Origin: Clostridia bacterium | GTDB taxonomy: Bacteria > Bacillota > Clostridia > TANB77 > CAG-508 | Direction: 5' to 3' | DNA length: 32,947 nucleotides | NCBI GenBank assembly: GCA_022798335.1 | Contig: JAAWMH010000027.1 | Location: 1-32,947 of the forward strand | Shown here: positions 20,177 through 29,080 of the stretch, piece after piece | How positions within the stretch are numbered: position 1 is the first letter of the stretch | Layout: each line of letters opens with the position of its first letter | Made by a program: the position numbers and the translations under genes | Notes under the pieces: generated by a model | Told to the model about the DNA's origin: nothing | Seen by the model: the letters and a program-made list of their open reading frames with translations, nothing else | Databases searched by the model: none

Positions 20177-20884
20177 GTGCAAATGAGAAAAAAGATAAAA
20201 GAAGAGAAAGGTTCTATAGCAGTATATACAATTGTAACAATCTTAAGTTTTATTATCATTTTAACAGGTATCTTCCTAACTGCTGCTTCCGTAAGAAAAA
20301 ATCAATTAAGAACCTTACCAGAAATAAAAGTAGCCTATGAAAAAGATTTAGAACGTAAACAAGAAATTTACGAAGAGCAAATAAGCTCTAGAAGTATGAA
20401 AGTAAATATTATAGGATATTCAGGAATTTATGATGGGGTAGAACATGATGAATTTTCTAGTTTTCAAATAATGGATGGACAAGGGCAAGACATTACAAGT
20501 AAAGTAACCGTAAGATTACAAGCAGGAGATGTATTATATAATAGCCCGCAAAAAGTGAAAAATGTATTAGACAGTAAAACAGTAAATTATACAATTTCAC
20601 ATCCAGATTACGATAGTGTTACAGGTACAGTAAAAGTAGAAGTATTACCAGCTAAATTAACAGTTACTACAGAAAGTGCTACGAAAAGTCATGATGGTAC
20701 TCCACTGACAGCAGGAGGAAATTACACAGGTTTAGTAAATGGAGAAACAATTAGTATCAATATTACAGGTACACAAACAGAAAGAGGAACTTCAGCAAAT
20801 AGCTATAATTTAGTATGGAATGGAACAGCAAAACAAACCAATTATGAAGTGATTGAAAATTTAGGAATTTTAGAGGTAATTTAA
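20177..20884 (+). CDS. Membrane-anchored/secreted protein with Ig-like repeat region
   Basis: N-terminal hydrophobic helix (IAVYTIVTILSFIIILTGIFL) and a beta-rich LTVTTESATKSHDGTPLTAGGNYTGLVNGE region. Confidence 0.65.
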   Translation: MQMRKKIKEEKGSIAVYTIVTILSFIIILTGIFLTAASVRKNQLRTLPEIKVAYEKDLERKQEIYEEQISSRSMKVNIIGYSGIYDGVEHDEFSSFQIMDGQGQDITSKVTVRLQAGDVLYNSPQKVKNVLDSKTVNYTISHPDYDSVTGTVKVEVLPAKLTVTTESATKSHDGTPLTAGGNYTGLVNGETISINITGTQTERGTSANSYNLVWNGTAKQTNYEVIENLGILEVI

Positions 20885-20890
20885 ATAAAA

Positions 20891-20934
20891 GGCCATATAA
20901 AAGTTTTACTTTTATATGGTGATTTATTTTTTTT
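20891..20934 (+). terminator. Rho-independent terminator
   Basis: CCATATAAAAGT ... ACTTTTATATGG then T-rich. Confidence 0.8.
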
Positions 20935-21037
20935 GCCATAAAACATTGATTTTTTAACCTTTTTCATATATAATAGAAACGTTAAATATTGCATTTTTAT
21001 AAAATAAAAGAAGTACCCAATTTAAGGAGGAGAAAAA

Positions 21038-21832
21038 ATGGGAGAAGTTATCGTAATTACTTCAGGAAAGGGAGGAGTAGGGAAAACTACTACTACAGCT
21101 AATGTAGGTTCTGCTTTGGCTTTACGTGGAAAAAAAGTAATCCTAGTAGATACAGATATTGGCTTAAGAAACCTTGATGTAGTAATGGGACTAGAAAACA
21201 GAATTGTATATGATATCGTAGATGTTGTAGAAGAAAAATGTAAATTAAGACAAGCTCTTATTAAAGATAAGCGTTTTGAAGAACTATTTTTACTTCCAGC
21301 AGCACAAACAAGAGATAAAAGTGCAGTAAATGAAGAACAAATGAAAGAATTAGTGGAGAGTTTAAAAGAAGAATTTGACTATATTTTAATTGACTGCCCA
21401 GCAGGAATAGAACAAGGGTTTAAAAATGCAATTGCTGGTGCGAATCGTGCTATTGTAGTTACAACAGCAGAAATTTCAGCAATTCGTGATGCAGATAGAA
21501 TTATTGGATTATTAGAAGCATCAGATATTAAAAATCCAGAACTTGTCATCAACCGTTTAAGACCAAATATGGTAAGAAAAGGTGAAATGATGGATGTAGA
21601 TGATATTGTAGATTTATTATCTATAGACCTAATTGGTGTTGTACCAGATGACGAATTTATTATTACCCAAACAAACAAAGGAGAGCCAGTAGTAACAAAT
21701 CATAAAGCACCATCTGGAAAAGCTTACATAGAAATAGCAGGTAGAATTTTAGGTGAAAATATAGAAGTTTCAATTCCGGGAGAAAATGAGGGATTTTTTA
21801 CTAGACTAAAGCAATTCTTTAAAAGAAAATAA
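21038..21832 (+). CDS. minD: Septum site-determining protein MinD
   Basis: VITSGKGGVGKTTTTANVGSALA, DTDIGLRNLDVVMGLENRIVYD, C-terminal amphipathic FFTRLKQFFKRK. Confidence 0.97.
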   Translation: MGEVIVITSGKGGVGKTTTTANVGSALALRGKKVILVDTDIGLRNLDVVMGLENRIVYDIVDVVEEKCKLRQALIKDKRFEELFLLPAAQTRDKSAVNEEQMKELVESLKEEFDYILIDCPAGIEQGFKNAIAGANRAIVVTTAEISAIRDADRIIGLLEASDIKNPELVINRLRPNMVRKGEMMDVDDIVDLLSIDLIGVVPDDEFIITQTNKGEPVVTNHKAPSGKAYIEIAGRILGENIEVSIPGENEGFFTRLKQFFKRK

Positions 21833-21851
21833 CCACTATTGGAGGTAAAAT

Positions 21852-22530
21852 ATGTTTGAAAGCATTATAAATTTCTTTAAGAAACTTAGTAAAAAGGACA
21901 AACAACAAGAAAGTTCAAATACAGCAAAAGAAAGATTACATTTAGTTTTAATGCAGGACAGAGCAAATGTATCAGCTGACTTTTTGGAATTGATGAGACA
22001 AGAAATTATTGAAGTTATAAAAAAATACATTGACATAGACGAAGGGGCCATTGACGTTAAATTAACTAATAAAGCAAACGAAGATGGAACAGTAGGTGCA
22101 CCAGCCCTATATGCTAACATTCCAATTATTACAATTAAAAATGAAGCAAAAAAAGCAAATGTTAAAGAAAACGAACCATCTTCAAAAGAAAGCAAGAAAG
22201 AAGAAAAGGAAGAAAAAGCATCAAAAGAAGCAGTGCAAGAAGAGTCTTCTGAAAAAGAAGAACAGACAGAAAAAGAAGAGAAACAAGAAGTAGTAGAAGA
22301 GCAAAAAGAAAATATTGAAATAAAGCAAGAAGAAAGTAAAAAACAAGAGGAAAAGCAAGAAGAGAAAAAAGAGGCAGTAAAGGAAGAAGAAAGTAAAACA
22401 AAGCAAGAAGAAAAAAAGGAAGAAGTAAAACAAGCAGAAAAAAAAGAAATTAAGAAACCAAGTAATAATCGGTAAAAGTGGTAAAAGCAAAGCAAAAGGT
22501 AAGAAAAAGAAACAAGCAAAGAAAAAATAG
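21852..22530 (+). CDS. minE: MinE with long charged C-terminal extension, apparent +1 frameshift at CGG 22470-22472
   Basis: MFESIINFFKKLSKKDK...ARERLHLVLMQDRANVSADFLELMRQEIIEVIKKYIDID matches MinE. Zero frame ends NN-CGG-TAA; skipping C22470 gives GKSGKSKAKGKKKKQAKKK* to 22530. Confidence 0.8.
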
Positions 22531-22567
22531 TTTTTTCTACAGCTACTTGAGAAATGAGGTTTCATTT

Positions 22568-23674
22568 ATGAAGAAAAAAATATTACGAAATATTGAGTGG
22601 GGAATTTTAGTATGTACCATATTGCTAATAGCAATTGGATTACTTGCGCTATTTTCTTCCACTCAAAATTCAAATTATGAGGAATTTAATAAGCAAATTA
22701 TGTGGCTTGCAATTAGTATTCCAATTATTGTAATTACTATTTGTATAGACTATGACTTTTTAGCTAAATTATCACCTGCTATTTATATAGTAAGTTTAGG
22801 ATTGCTAGTAGCAGTATTATATACAGCACCAATTAATGGTGCAACTAGTTGGTTTAGTGTAGGTCCATTTACAGTGCAACCATCAGAATTTGCTAAAATT
22901 GCAATAGTACTGTTTTTAGCAAGTATCATAGTAAAATTGCAAAAAAAAGACAAAGAAGAAATTAATCGTTTTTGGAAATTAGGAATTGCAATTTTAGTAG
23001 TAGCACTGCCAGTAGTACTTATTATTAAGCAGCCAGATTATGGAACTGCTTTAGCCTTTCTTTTTGCTATAATTTTTATGCTATTTACAGCAGGAATACG
23101 AAAAAGGTATATTTTAGTAGCAGCTTTATTAGTAGTTATTTTAGTTCCAATTGCTTACTTTTTTGTATTACCAGACCATGCTAAAGCTAGAATTGATGTA
23201 TACTTAAATCCTAATATTGACCCAAGAGGAGCAGGGTATAATATTATACAGTCAAAACTTGCCATAGGCGCAGGAAAAGTTTTTGGAATGGGCTTATTAA
23301 AAGGAAATCAAACACAATTAGGGTATTTATATCCAAAAACAACAGATTTTATTTTTGCAGTAATTGGAGAAGAATTAGGTTTTGTTATGGCAGGAACGGT
23401 TATTTTGCTATATGTTGTTTTGATTACAAAAGCAATCAAAGTAGCTAAAACAGCCAAAGATGATTTAGGATCTTATATTGCCATAGGAATTTCTGGTATT
23501 TTTTTCTTTCATATGATAGAAAATATAGGAATGACAATGGGACTACTTCCAATTACAGGAATACCACTTCCATTTGTTAGTTATGGTGGAAGCTCACTTT
23601 TAACAAATTTAATTTTAATAGCAATATTATTAAATATTAGTGGACGCAGACAAAGGACATTATTCGTAGAATAA
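22568..23674 (+). CDS. rodA: FtsW/RodA/SpoVE family SEDS protein; ATG at 22568 preferred
   Basis: Multiple TMs, QPSEFAKIA, KQPDYGTAL, FIFAVIGEELGF, PLPFVSYGGSSLLTN. Confidence 0.92.
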   Translation: MKKKILRNIEWGILVCTILLIAIGLLALFSSTQNSNYEEFNKQIMWLAISIPIIVITICIDYDFLAKLSPAIYIVSLGLLVAVLYTAPINGATSWFSVGPFTVQPSEFAKIAIVLFLASIIVKLQKKDKEEINRFWKLGIAILVVALPVVLIIKQPDYGTALAFLFAIIFMLFTAGIRKRYILVAALLVVILVPIAYFFVLPDHAKARIDVYLNPNIDPRGAGYNIIQSKLAIGAGKVFGMGLLKGNQTQLGYLYPKTTDFIFAVIGEELGFVMAGTVILLYVVLITKAIKVAKTAKDDLGSYIAIGISGIFFFHMIENIGMTMGLLPITGIPLPFVSYGGSSLLTNLILIAILLNISGRRQRTLFVE

Positions 23675-23685
23675 AGGAGAAATAT

Positions 23686-24657
23686 ATGTACTTACACGAA
23701 CTAAAAATAGGAAATGTAATATTAGAAAATAATATTTTATTAGCTCCAATGGCAGGAATTACAAACCTGCCATTTCGTACTATTTGTGAAAAATATAAGC
23801 CAGGGTTAGTATGTACAGAGATGATTAGTAGCAAAGGGCTTTTTTATGAAGATGAAAAAACCAATCAGTTATTAAATATGAAAGACGAAACAAGACCAAT
23901 TGCAGTTCAGATTTTTGGAAATGATATACAAGCAATGAGTGTAGCTGCTAACAAGGTAAGTAAAATAGCAGATATTATAGACATTAATATGGGATGCCCT
24001 GCACCAAAAGTCGTAAAAAATGGAGATGGAAGTAAGCTAATGCTAGACTTAAAACTAGCATCTAATATAATAGAGGCAGTAGTAAAATCTTCTAGTGTAC
24101 CAGTAACGGTTAAAATGAGAAAAGGATGGGATAGCCAGCATGTAGTAGCAGTAGAACTTGCCAAAATTGCAGAGCAAAAAGGGGCAGCTGCTGTAACTAT
24201 ACATGGCAGAACAAGGGAAGAATTTTATACAGGAGAGGCAGATTGGGAAATTATAAAACAAGTAAAACAAGAAGTACATATACCAGTTATTGGAAATGGA
24301 GATATTAAATCTGCAAAAGATGCAAAAGAAATGTTAGAGCAAACAAATTGTGATGGTATTATGATAGGAAGAGCAAGCATCGGAAAACCATGGATTTTTA
24401 GAGAAGTAAAGCAGTACTTACAAGTAAGCCAAACAATACCAATAACTAATAAAGAAAAATTAGAAGTTATATTAGAACATATTAATTTACAAGTAGACTA
24501 TTTAGGAGAAAATACAGGAATTAAAGAAATGAGAAAAAATATGAGTTACTATTTGAAAAATTTGCCAGGAGCAGCGCAGATAAGGCAACAGGTAAATCAA
24601 ATAGAAACAAAACAAGAATTAGAGAGTTGTTTAAAAGAATACTTTAATACTTTATGA
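23686..24657 (+). CDS. dusB: tRNA-dihydrouridine synthase
   Basis: LAPMAGITNLPFR, DINMGCPAPKVVKNGDGS, TVKMRKGWD, IHGRTREEFYTGEADW, GNGDIKS. Confidence 0.94.
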   Translation: MYLHELKIGNVILENNILLAPMAGITNLPFRTICEKYKPGLVCTEMISSKGLFYEDEKTNQLLNMKDETRPIAVQIFGNDIQAMSVAANKVSKIADIIDINMGCPAPKVVKNGDGSKLMLDLKLASNIIEAVVKSSSVPVTVKMRKGWDSQHVVAVELAKIAEQKGAAAVTIHGRTREEFYTGEADWEIIKQVKQEVHIPVIGNGDIKSAKDAKEMLEQTNCDGIMIGRASIGKPWIFREVKQYLQVSQTIPITNKEKLEVILEHINLQVDYLGENTGIKEMRKNMSYYLKNLPGAAQIRQQVNQIETKQELESCLKEYFNTL

Positions 24658-24666
24658 ATATAGATA

Positions 24667-24697
24667 AAAAAGAATAGTAAAACCTATTCTTTTTATT
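24667..24697 (+). terminator. Rho-independent terminator after dusB
   Basis: AAAAAGAATAG ... CTATTCTTTTT. Confidence 0.75.
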
Positions 24698-24729
24698 TTG
24701 CAAAAATAGAAAGGAAAAGAGGAGGAAAG

Positions 24730-25450
24730 ATGCAAAAAATAGAAAGGAAAAACTTATTTACAAAGAAGTCTTTTATCATTTTATTTATTGTAAGCATAGC
24801 TGTACTTTGTACAATATTTTATTTTTTTTATCAAAATGTTAATAAAAATTTAAAAATGGGAAATAATTTAAGTAACAAAACAAATCAAGAAATTGAAGAA
24901 TATATTTTAAATATTAGCTCATATGAAGCGCAAATACAAGTAAGTGTAGAAAGTAATAAAAATCGTACAGAATATAAAATAAAACAAAGTTATAGCAGTC
25001 CCAATATAGAAAAGCAGACGGTAGAAGAACCTAGTAACATTAAAGGATTACAAACAATTTACGATGGAAATAAACTAACAATTTATAATACAAAACTAAA
25101 TCTAAGCAAAGTTTATGAAAATTATCCATATGTAACAAATCATTATTTATGGCTCAATTCTTTTATAGAGGACTATAAAAATGCTAAAAGTAATAATAAA
25201 AACTATAAACTGTATGAAGAAAACAATCAAATAATTATGGAAGTAATATTAGAAAATAGTAATCCATATGCTTCTTCTAAAAAACTATTTATTGATAAAA
25301 CTAGTCGGCACAATTGCTAAATTAGTAGTACAAGATAAGAACCAAAAAAAACTAGTTTACATATTATATAATGAGATAAAAATAAATAGTTTAAAAAAAG
25401 AGGAGGTATTGGCTTTTAAATTAAAAAAGATAGAAAGTAAACAATACTAA
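24730..25450 (+). CDS. GerS/LolA-like membrane-anchored protein, apparent +1 frameshift at CGG 25306-25308
   Basis: N-terminal TM, then YILNISSYEAQIQVSVESNKNRTEYKIKQ. Skipping C25306 gives LFIDKTS|GTIAKLVVQDKNQKKLVYILYNEIKINS..., the (D..TG...KL.V.D) pattern expected for this fold. Confidence 0.75.
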
Positions 25451-25545
25451 ATAAAGAAATGTCTCAGCTTCTTAAAACTATATTTTTATTTTCGCTAATC
25501 CTTAAAATATATCAAAATAAAGGCAAATAATAGGAGTGAAGAAAA

Positions 25546-25899
25546 ATGGTAGTAAAAAGAGGAGATATGTTTTATGCTGACTTAAGTCCAGTAGTAGGAT
25601 CAGAACAAGGAGGAGTTAGACCTGTGCTCATTATCCAAAATGATATGGGGAATAAGCATAGTCCAACTGTAATTGCAGCTGCAATTACCTCACAAATGGG
25701 AAAAACAAAACTTCCAACACATATAGAAATAGAACCTGAGCAAAGTGGACTAAAAGCAGAATCTGTAATATTAACAGAGCAAATTCGTACAATTGATAAA
25801 AGTAGATTAAAAGAAAAAATTGGACATATAGAGGATGAAAAGATTATGTCGCAAATTAATAATGCCTTAGGAGTAAGCTTTGGAATTTATGAAGAATAA
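25546..25899 (+). CDS. mazF: MazF/EndoA-type mRNA interferase
   Basis: [43 protein letters not shown]. Confidence 0.96.
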   Translation: MVVKRGDMFYADLSPVVGSEQGGVRPVLIIQNDMGNKHSPTVIAAAITSQMGKTKLPTHIEIEPEQSGLKAESVILTEQIRTIDKSRLKEKIGHIEDEKIMSQINNALGVSFGIYEE

Positions 25900-26010
25900 A
25901 AAGTGTAAGATAGATTAAAAAAGAAGAAAGGGATAGAGATATAGGCAGCATAGGCTAGACTTAAATAGAAAAGTATGCTATAATGTAAAAAGTATCACGA
26001 TTGATTAAAA

Positions 26011-26406
26011 ATGACAAATTTTAATAAGAAAGGCAAAGGTGATTTTGTGAACACAAAACAAGTGTATCGAGCTAAAATATCTTATACAGTAATGCAATCA
26101 GAAATATATCTTACAAAAATAGAGTTTTGTTTAACAAATAAAAGGCGGTTACAAAGAATAATTTGGTATTATAAAATGCCAAATGGAGGTATTTGGAAGA
26201 ATGTTTGGGGAGATAGTACTCAGGAAAAGTGGAACTTAGATGAGGCAAATGGAAATGATTTGAAAAGTGCCTTTAAAGAATTTGCACTCAAATCGCCAGA
26301 GGAATTTAAGGTGTTGTATGATACTTTAAAAAAGTATGATGATGTAACATTTCCTTATATCAAAGAAGCTCTCCGCGAAGTTCAGGAAACCTTTAATTTT
26401 AATTAA
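26011..26406 (+). CDS. Hypothetical protein
   Basis: Intact ORF before a strong terminator; contains in-frame CGG at 26146. Confidence 0.55.
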   Translation: MTNFNKKGKGDFVNTKQVYRAKISYTVMQSEIYLTKIEFCLTNKRRLQRIIWYYKMPNGGIWKNVWGDSTQEKWNLDEANGNDLKSAFKEFALKSPEEFKVLYDTLKKYDDVTFPYIKEALREVQETFNFN

Positions 26407-26424
26407 ATAGCTAAATTTGTCATA

Positions 26425-26463
26425 AAAACGAACTCCTAGTCTGTTTGATAGGAGTTCGTTTTA
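26425..26463. terminator. Strong hairpin terminator
   Basis: AAAACGAACTCCTA ... TAGGAGTTCGTTTT, 14-bp perfect stem. Confidence 0.85.
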
Positions 26464-26497
26464 AACTATATTCTAAAATAGCAGTTCTATTATTCAT

Positions 26498-26641
26498 TCA
26501 ATTCTCCTTATTTTTCACTAATTCTTCATGGTAAAGATAATTTATATAGTTTATATTATTACTTTCACAGTAATATTTTATTTCTTTTGCTAAATCATAC
26601 CAATATTGCTTATTTCCTTTTATAAAAATCTCATGGCTATT
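26498..26641 (-). pseudogene. Remnant 3' end of a CDS
   Basis: Open minus frame SHEIFIKGNKQYWYDLAKEIKYYCESNNINYINYLYHEELVKNKEN*, with no start and a stop immediately upstream. Confidence 0.35.
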
Positions 26642-26836
26642 TTATAAGTTATCACGAAATTTCCTTGGAGGTTGTATTAAATCTGTTGAGATTTTGTATA
26701 ATATATGATATTATAAGACTATAAAATCTTTGAAGAAGGTGTTATTTAGTTTATTCTAAAATACATAAATAAGGAGGGTATTACATAAAATCGAAGAACG
26801 AATAAAACAAACATCATTAAAAAGGAGTAATGCAAA

Positions 26837-28306
26837 ATGGGCAAGTGGGTTAATGTAAAAGAATTGCTTAGTAATCCTAAAACTCGGAAATTGATTGAAG
26901 GAAACTATGTAGACTACAGACCTGATTGTAAAATGCTGAGATATTCTGGTAAACTGGTTGGAAATAATTTATATAGTTATACTTTAGAAACAGAATATGA
27001 TATGAAATGGCATCTTACATTAGTAAATGATGGTATCCCTGCGCTAATTAGTCATGATGCAACGACTGATAAAGTAACTGTATCTAAAGAATATGATTTG
27101 CTTGAAATTTGGCGTAATCTTGGCTATATCTTATCCGAATTCGGAAGAATATGTTACAGCAATTTAGAGTTAGGCGCTATCGGCTCAAATATTACAAGAA
27201 CAATCTTTGAAGAATTGAATCATGATCTTAGGCATACTCCTAAAAGCCATTATTGGGTTTCGGATAGGCTCGCTCCTACTATGTTACAAACGAGCTATGT
27301 AGGAGATATGAACAGACTTTACTATAATTACCTTGGAAAAAATTGTTTTAATAGCATGGGGATACGGCCTATAGTGTATTTGCCAGATGATATATTAGTG
27401 TATATTGAAGAGTTTAATGGTGAATTTGAATTTGAACTTAAATATGGGTGGCCGAAAGAGAAAAAAGTTCTGAAAATCAAACGTGGAATTCCTGAAAATG
27501 AAATTCTATCTAAAGAAGGTAGTCATTGGGTAAATATTTATAGAGCATTTTCTCAAGACGAATACCATAAAAAACTTGAAAAAGCGTATATCGATTATGT
27601 GCCAGATGATATAGAATATTTCATTCCAGATGATTTATCAAAAGTTGGAAAACGTTGTTGTGGAGACAACCAAGGTGAAGCTCAACATGTAAGCCCAGAA
27701 AAGAATTTGGGGTGGCATTTTGCTATAGTCAATAAAAATCCTATATTGGTTAGCCACAAAACCACAGAATCTGAAATAGGAGTAGCATCTGTTCGAAGCA
27801 ACCTCGGATCATTTGAGGATAGCAATTTTGCATATCCTGATCCACTTGCAGTTAGTATTAAACATAGGTCATATATATATGAAGATAATTATTTAGACAG
27901 ACCAGAATTTCTTGATTTTGAACATAGGTTGCATCGCATTTTAGAAAGTTGTGGGAGAGTATATAGCAGGGCAGATTTAGGAGCAATAGGAACAGGTTTG
28001 TCATATAATATGTTGTGCAAATTAAGTTCATGGCTTCAACGAACTGGGACTGAATATTGGCTGATGGGTAGAGAATACAATGTAGTGGAGAAAAATGGAA
28101 ATGCTGCACATTGCCTAATCACGAACTATTCGTTATGCTGCGGTGTAACAACCAGTGTTCATGGATTCCATATTCGTCCAATGGTATATTTACCATACGA
28201 TATCTTAGTAGATGTTAATGGAGATGGTTCAACTCTTGACAAGCCTTTAAAAATTAAACGTGGAAGTCGAGAAGCAATTATTAAAAGTTCTTCACGTATA
28301 ATGTAA
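26837..28306 (+). CDS. Hypothetical protein with two related DUF6273-like halves
   Basis: Duplicated WHLTLVND/WHFAIVNK, LELGAIGS/ADLGAIGT, GIRPIVYLPDDILV/HIRPMVYLPYDILV, LKIKRG; RBS AAAGGAG. Confidence 0.75.
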   Translation: MGKWVNVKELLSNPKTRKLIEGNYVDYRPDCKMLRYSGKLVGNNLYSYTLETEYDMKWHLTLVNDGIPALISHDATTDKVTVSKEYDLLEIWRNLGYILSEFGRICYSNLELGAIGSNITRTIFEELNHDLRHTPKSHYWVSDRLAPTMLQTSYVGDMNRLYYNYLGKNCFNSMGIRPIVYLPDDILVYIEEFNGEFEFELKYGWPKEKKVLKIKRGIPENEILSKEGSHWVNIYRAFSQDEYHKKLEKAYIDYVPDDIEYFIPDDLSKVGKRCCGDNQGEAQHVSPEKNLGWHFAIVNKNPILVSHKTTESEIGVASVRSNLGSFEDSNFAYPDPLAVSIKHRSYIYEDNYLDRPEFLDFEHRLHRILESCGRVYSRADLGAIGTGLSYNMLCKLSSWLQRTGTEYWLMGREYNVVEKNGNAAHCLITNYSLCCGVTTSVHGFHIRPMVYLPYDILVDVNGDGSTLDKPLKIKRGSREAIIKSSSRIM

Positions 28307-28320
28307 TACATTTTCGCAAA

Positions 28321-28365
28321 AGTTAGAAGAGGGTGTCCTTGAATAGGAACCCTCTTCTAACTATG
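28321..28365 (+). terminator. Strong hairpin terminator
   Basis: AGTTAGAAGAGGGT ... ACCCTCTTCTAACT. Confidence 0.8.
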
Positions 28366-28759
28366 ATAATTTAATCTTTTTAGTCAAATTTGAAATATAC
28401 ACATCATTAGAGTAATTAAACACTAAAAAAGTAATATTTTTAATAATTAATCACTCTATGTGGTTCAATATATGTAAGATTAGTTTTTTAAAATTTTCTA
28501 ATGCTACCATTGATAAAGGTAGGAGTAACTTTTGAAAACTCACATATAAATTCAAGTCGTTGTTGGTGCCTTAGCTGTAGTTATTTGCGAAAAAGCATAC
28601 TTCCATGCTTGCGAGTTTCAGTTTAAGCGCTTTTTCCCTAATACATCCATCATATCAAATAAAGACATTGATAAAAATAGTTCGATAAAAAATTATTCCT
28701 TAAAGTCTGTAAACACTTCATATCAGAAGGAATTTACTATAATAAAGGAAAAATATAAT

Positions 28760-28969
28760 TTGAAAGATCAAATAAAAAAAGTTAGTAATGTTATGTGCAA
28801 ATTTATAATCACGTCAGATAAAGAATTTTTTGAAACTATTGGAGAAAAAGAAACGAAAAGATATTTTCGAAAAGCTTATGAATTTGTTGCGAGCTATCAA
28901 AATTTAGGCGAAGAATTTAAGAGCTTAGTAAACTTGTTTTTTCATAAGATTTACCACAAAGAAAGATAA
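28760..28969 (+). CDS. Small hypothetical protein (69 aa), TTG start
   Basis: Intact ORF (MKDQIKKVSNVMCKFIITSDKEFFETIGEKETKRYFRKAYEF...). Confidence 0.45.
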   Translation: MKDQIKKVSNVMCKFIITSDKEFFETIGEKETKRYFRKAYEFVASYQNLGEEFKSLVNLFFHKIYHKER

Positions 28970-29080
28970 ATATTGTTAAATAGAGTTGTGTGTAATAACC
29001 CTATTTTTGTGTGCACGAAAATCTTTGACTGAAATTCGAAATAGTATATATTAATATGGTTTTAGAGATTGGTTTGTGTG

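Noticed and set aside
22462-22480. prfB-like stop-dependent +1 frameshift at minE (CGG-TAA)
   Set aside because: The other three sites have the stop 2-7 codons downstream of CGG, and there is no slippery CTT or obvious internal Shine-Dalgarno, so the common factor is CGG rather than the stop.
21836-22565. Long antisense and alternate-frame ORFs opposite minE
   Set aside because: They are low-complexity mirrors (S/F/L-rich) of the E/K-rich coding strand, without RBS or family motifs.
4237-25309. Independent sequencing or assembly errors, or four ordinary pseudogenes, as the default explanation of the core frameshifts
   Set aside because: Not fully excluded, but the same triplet, direction and restored Gly codon in 4/4 cases, including an expected-essential gene, argues strongly against unrelated errors. 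Raw reads are still needed.
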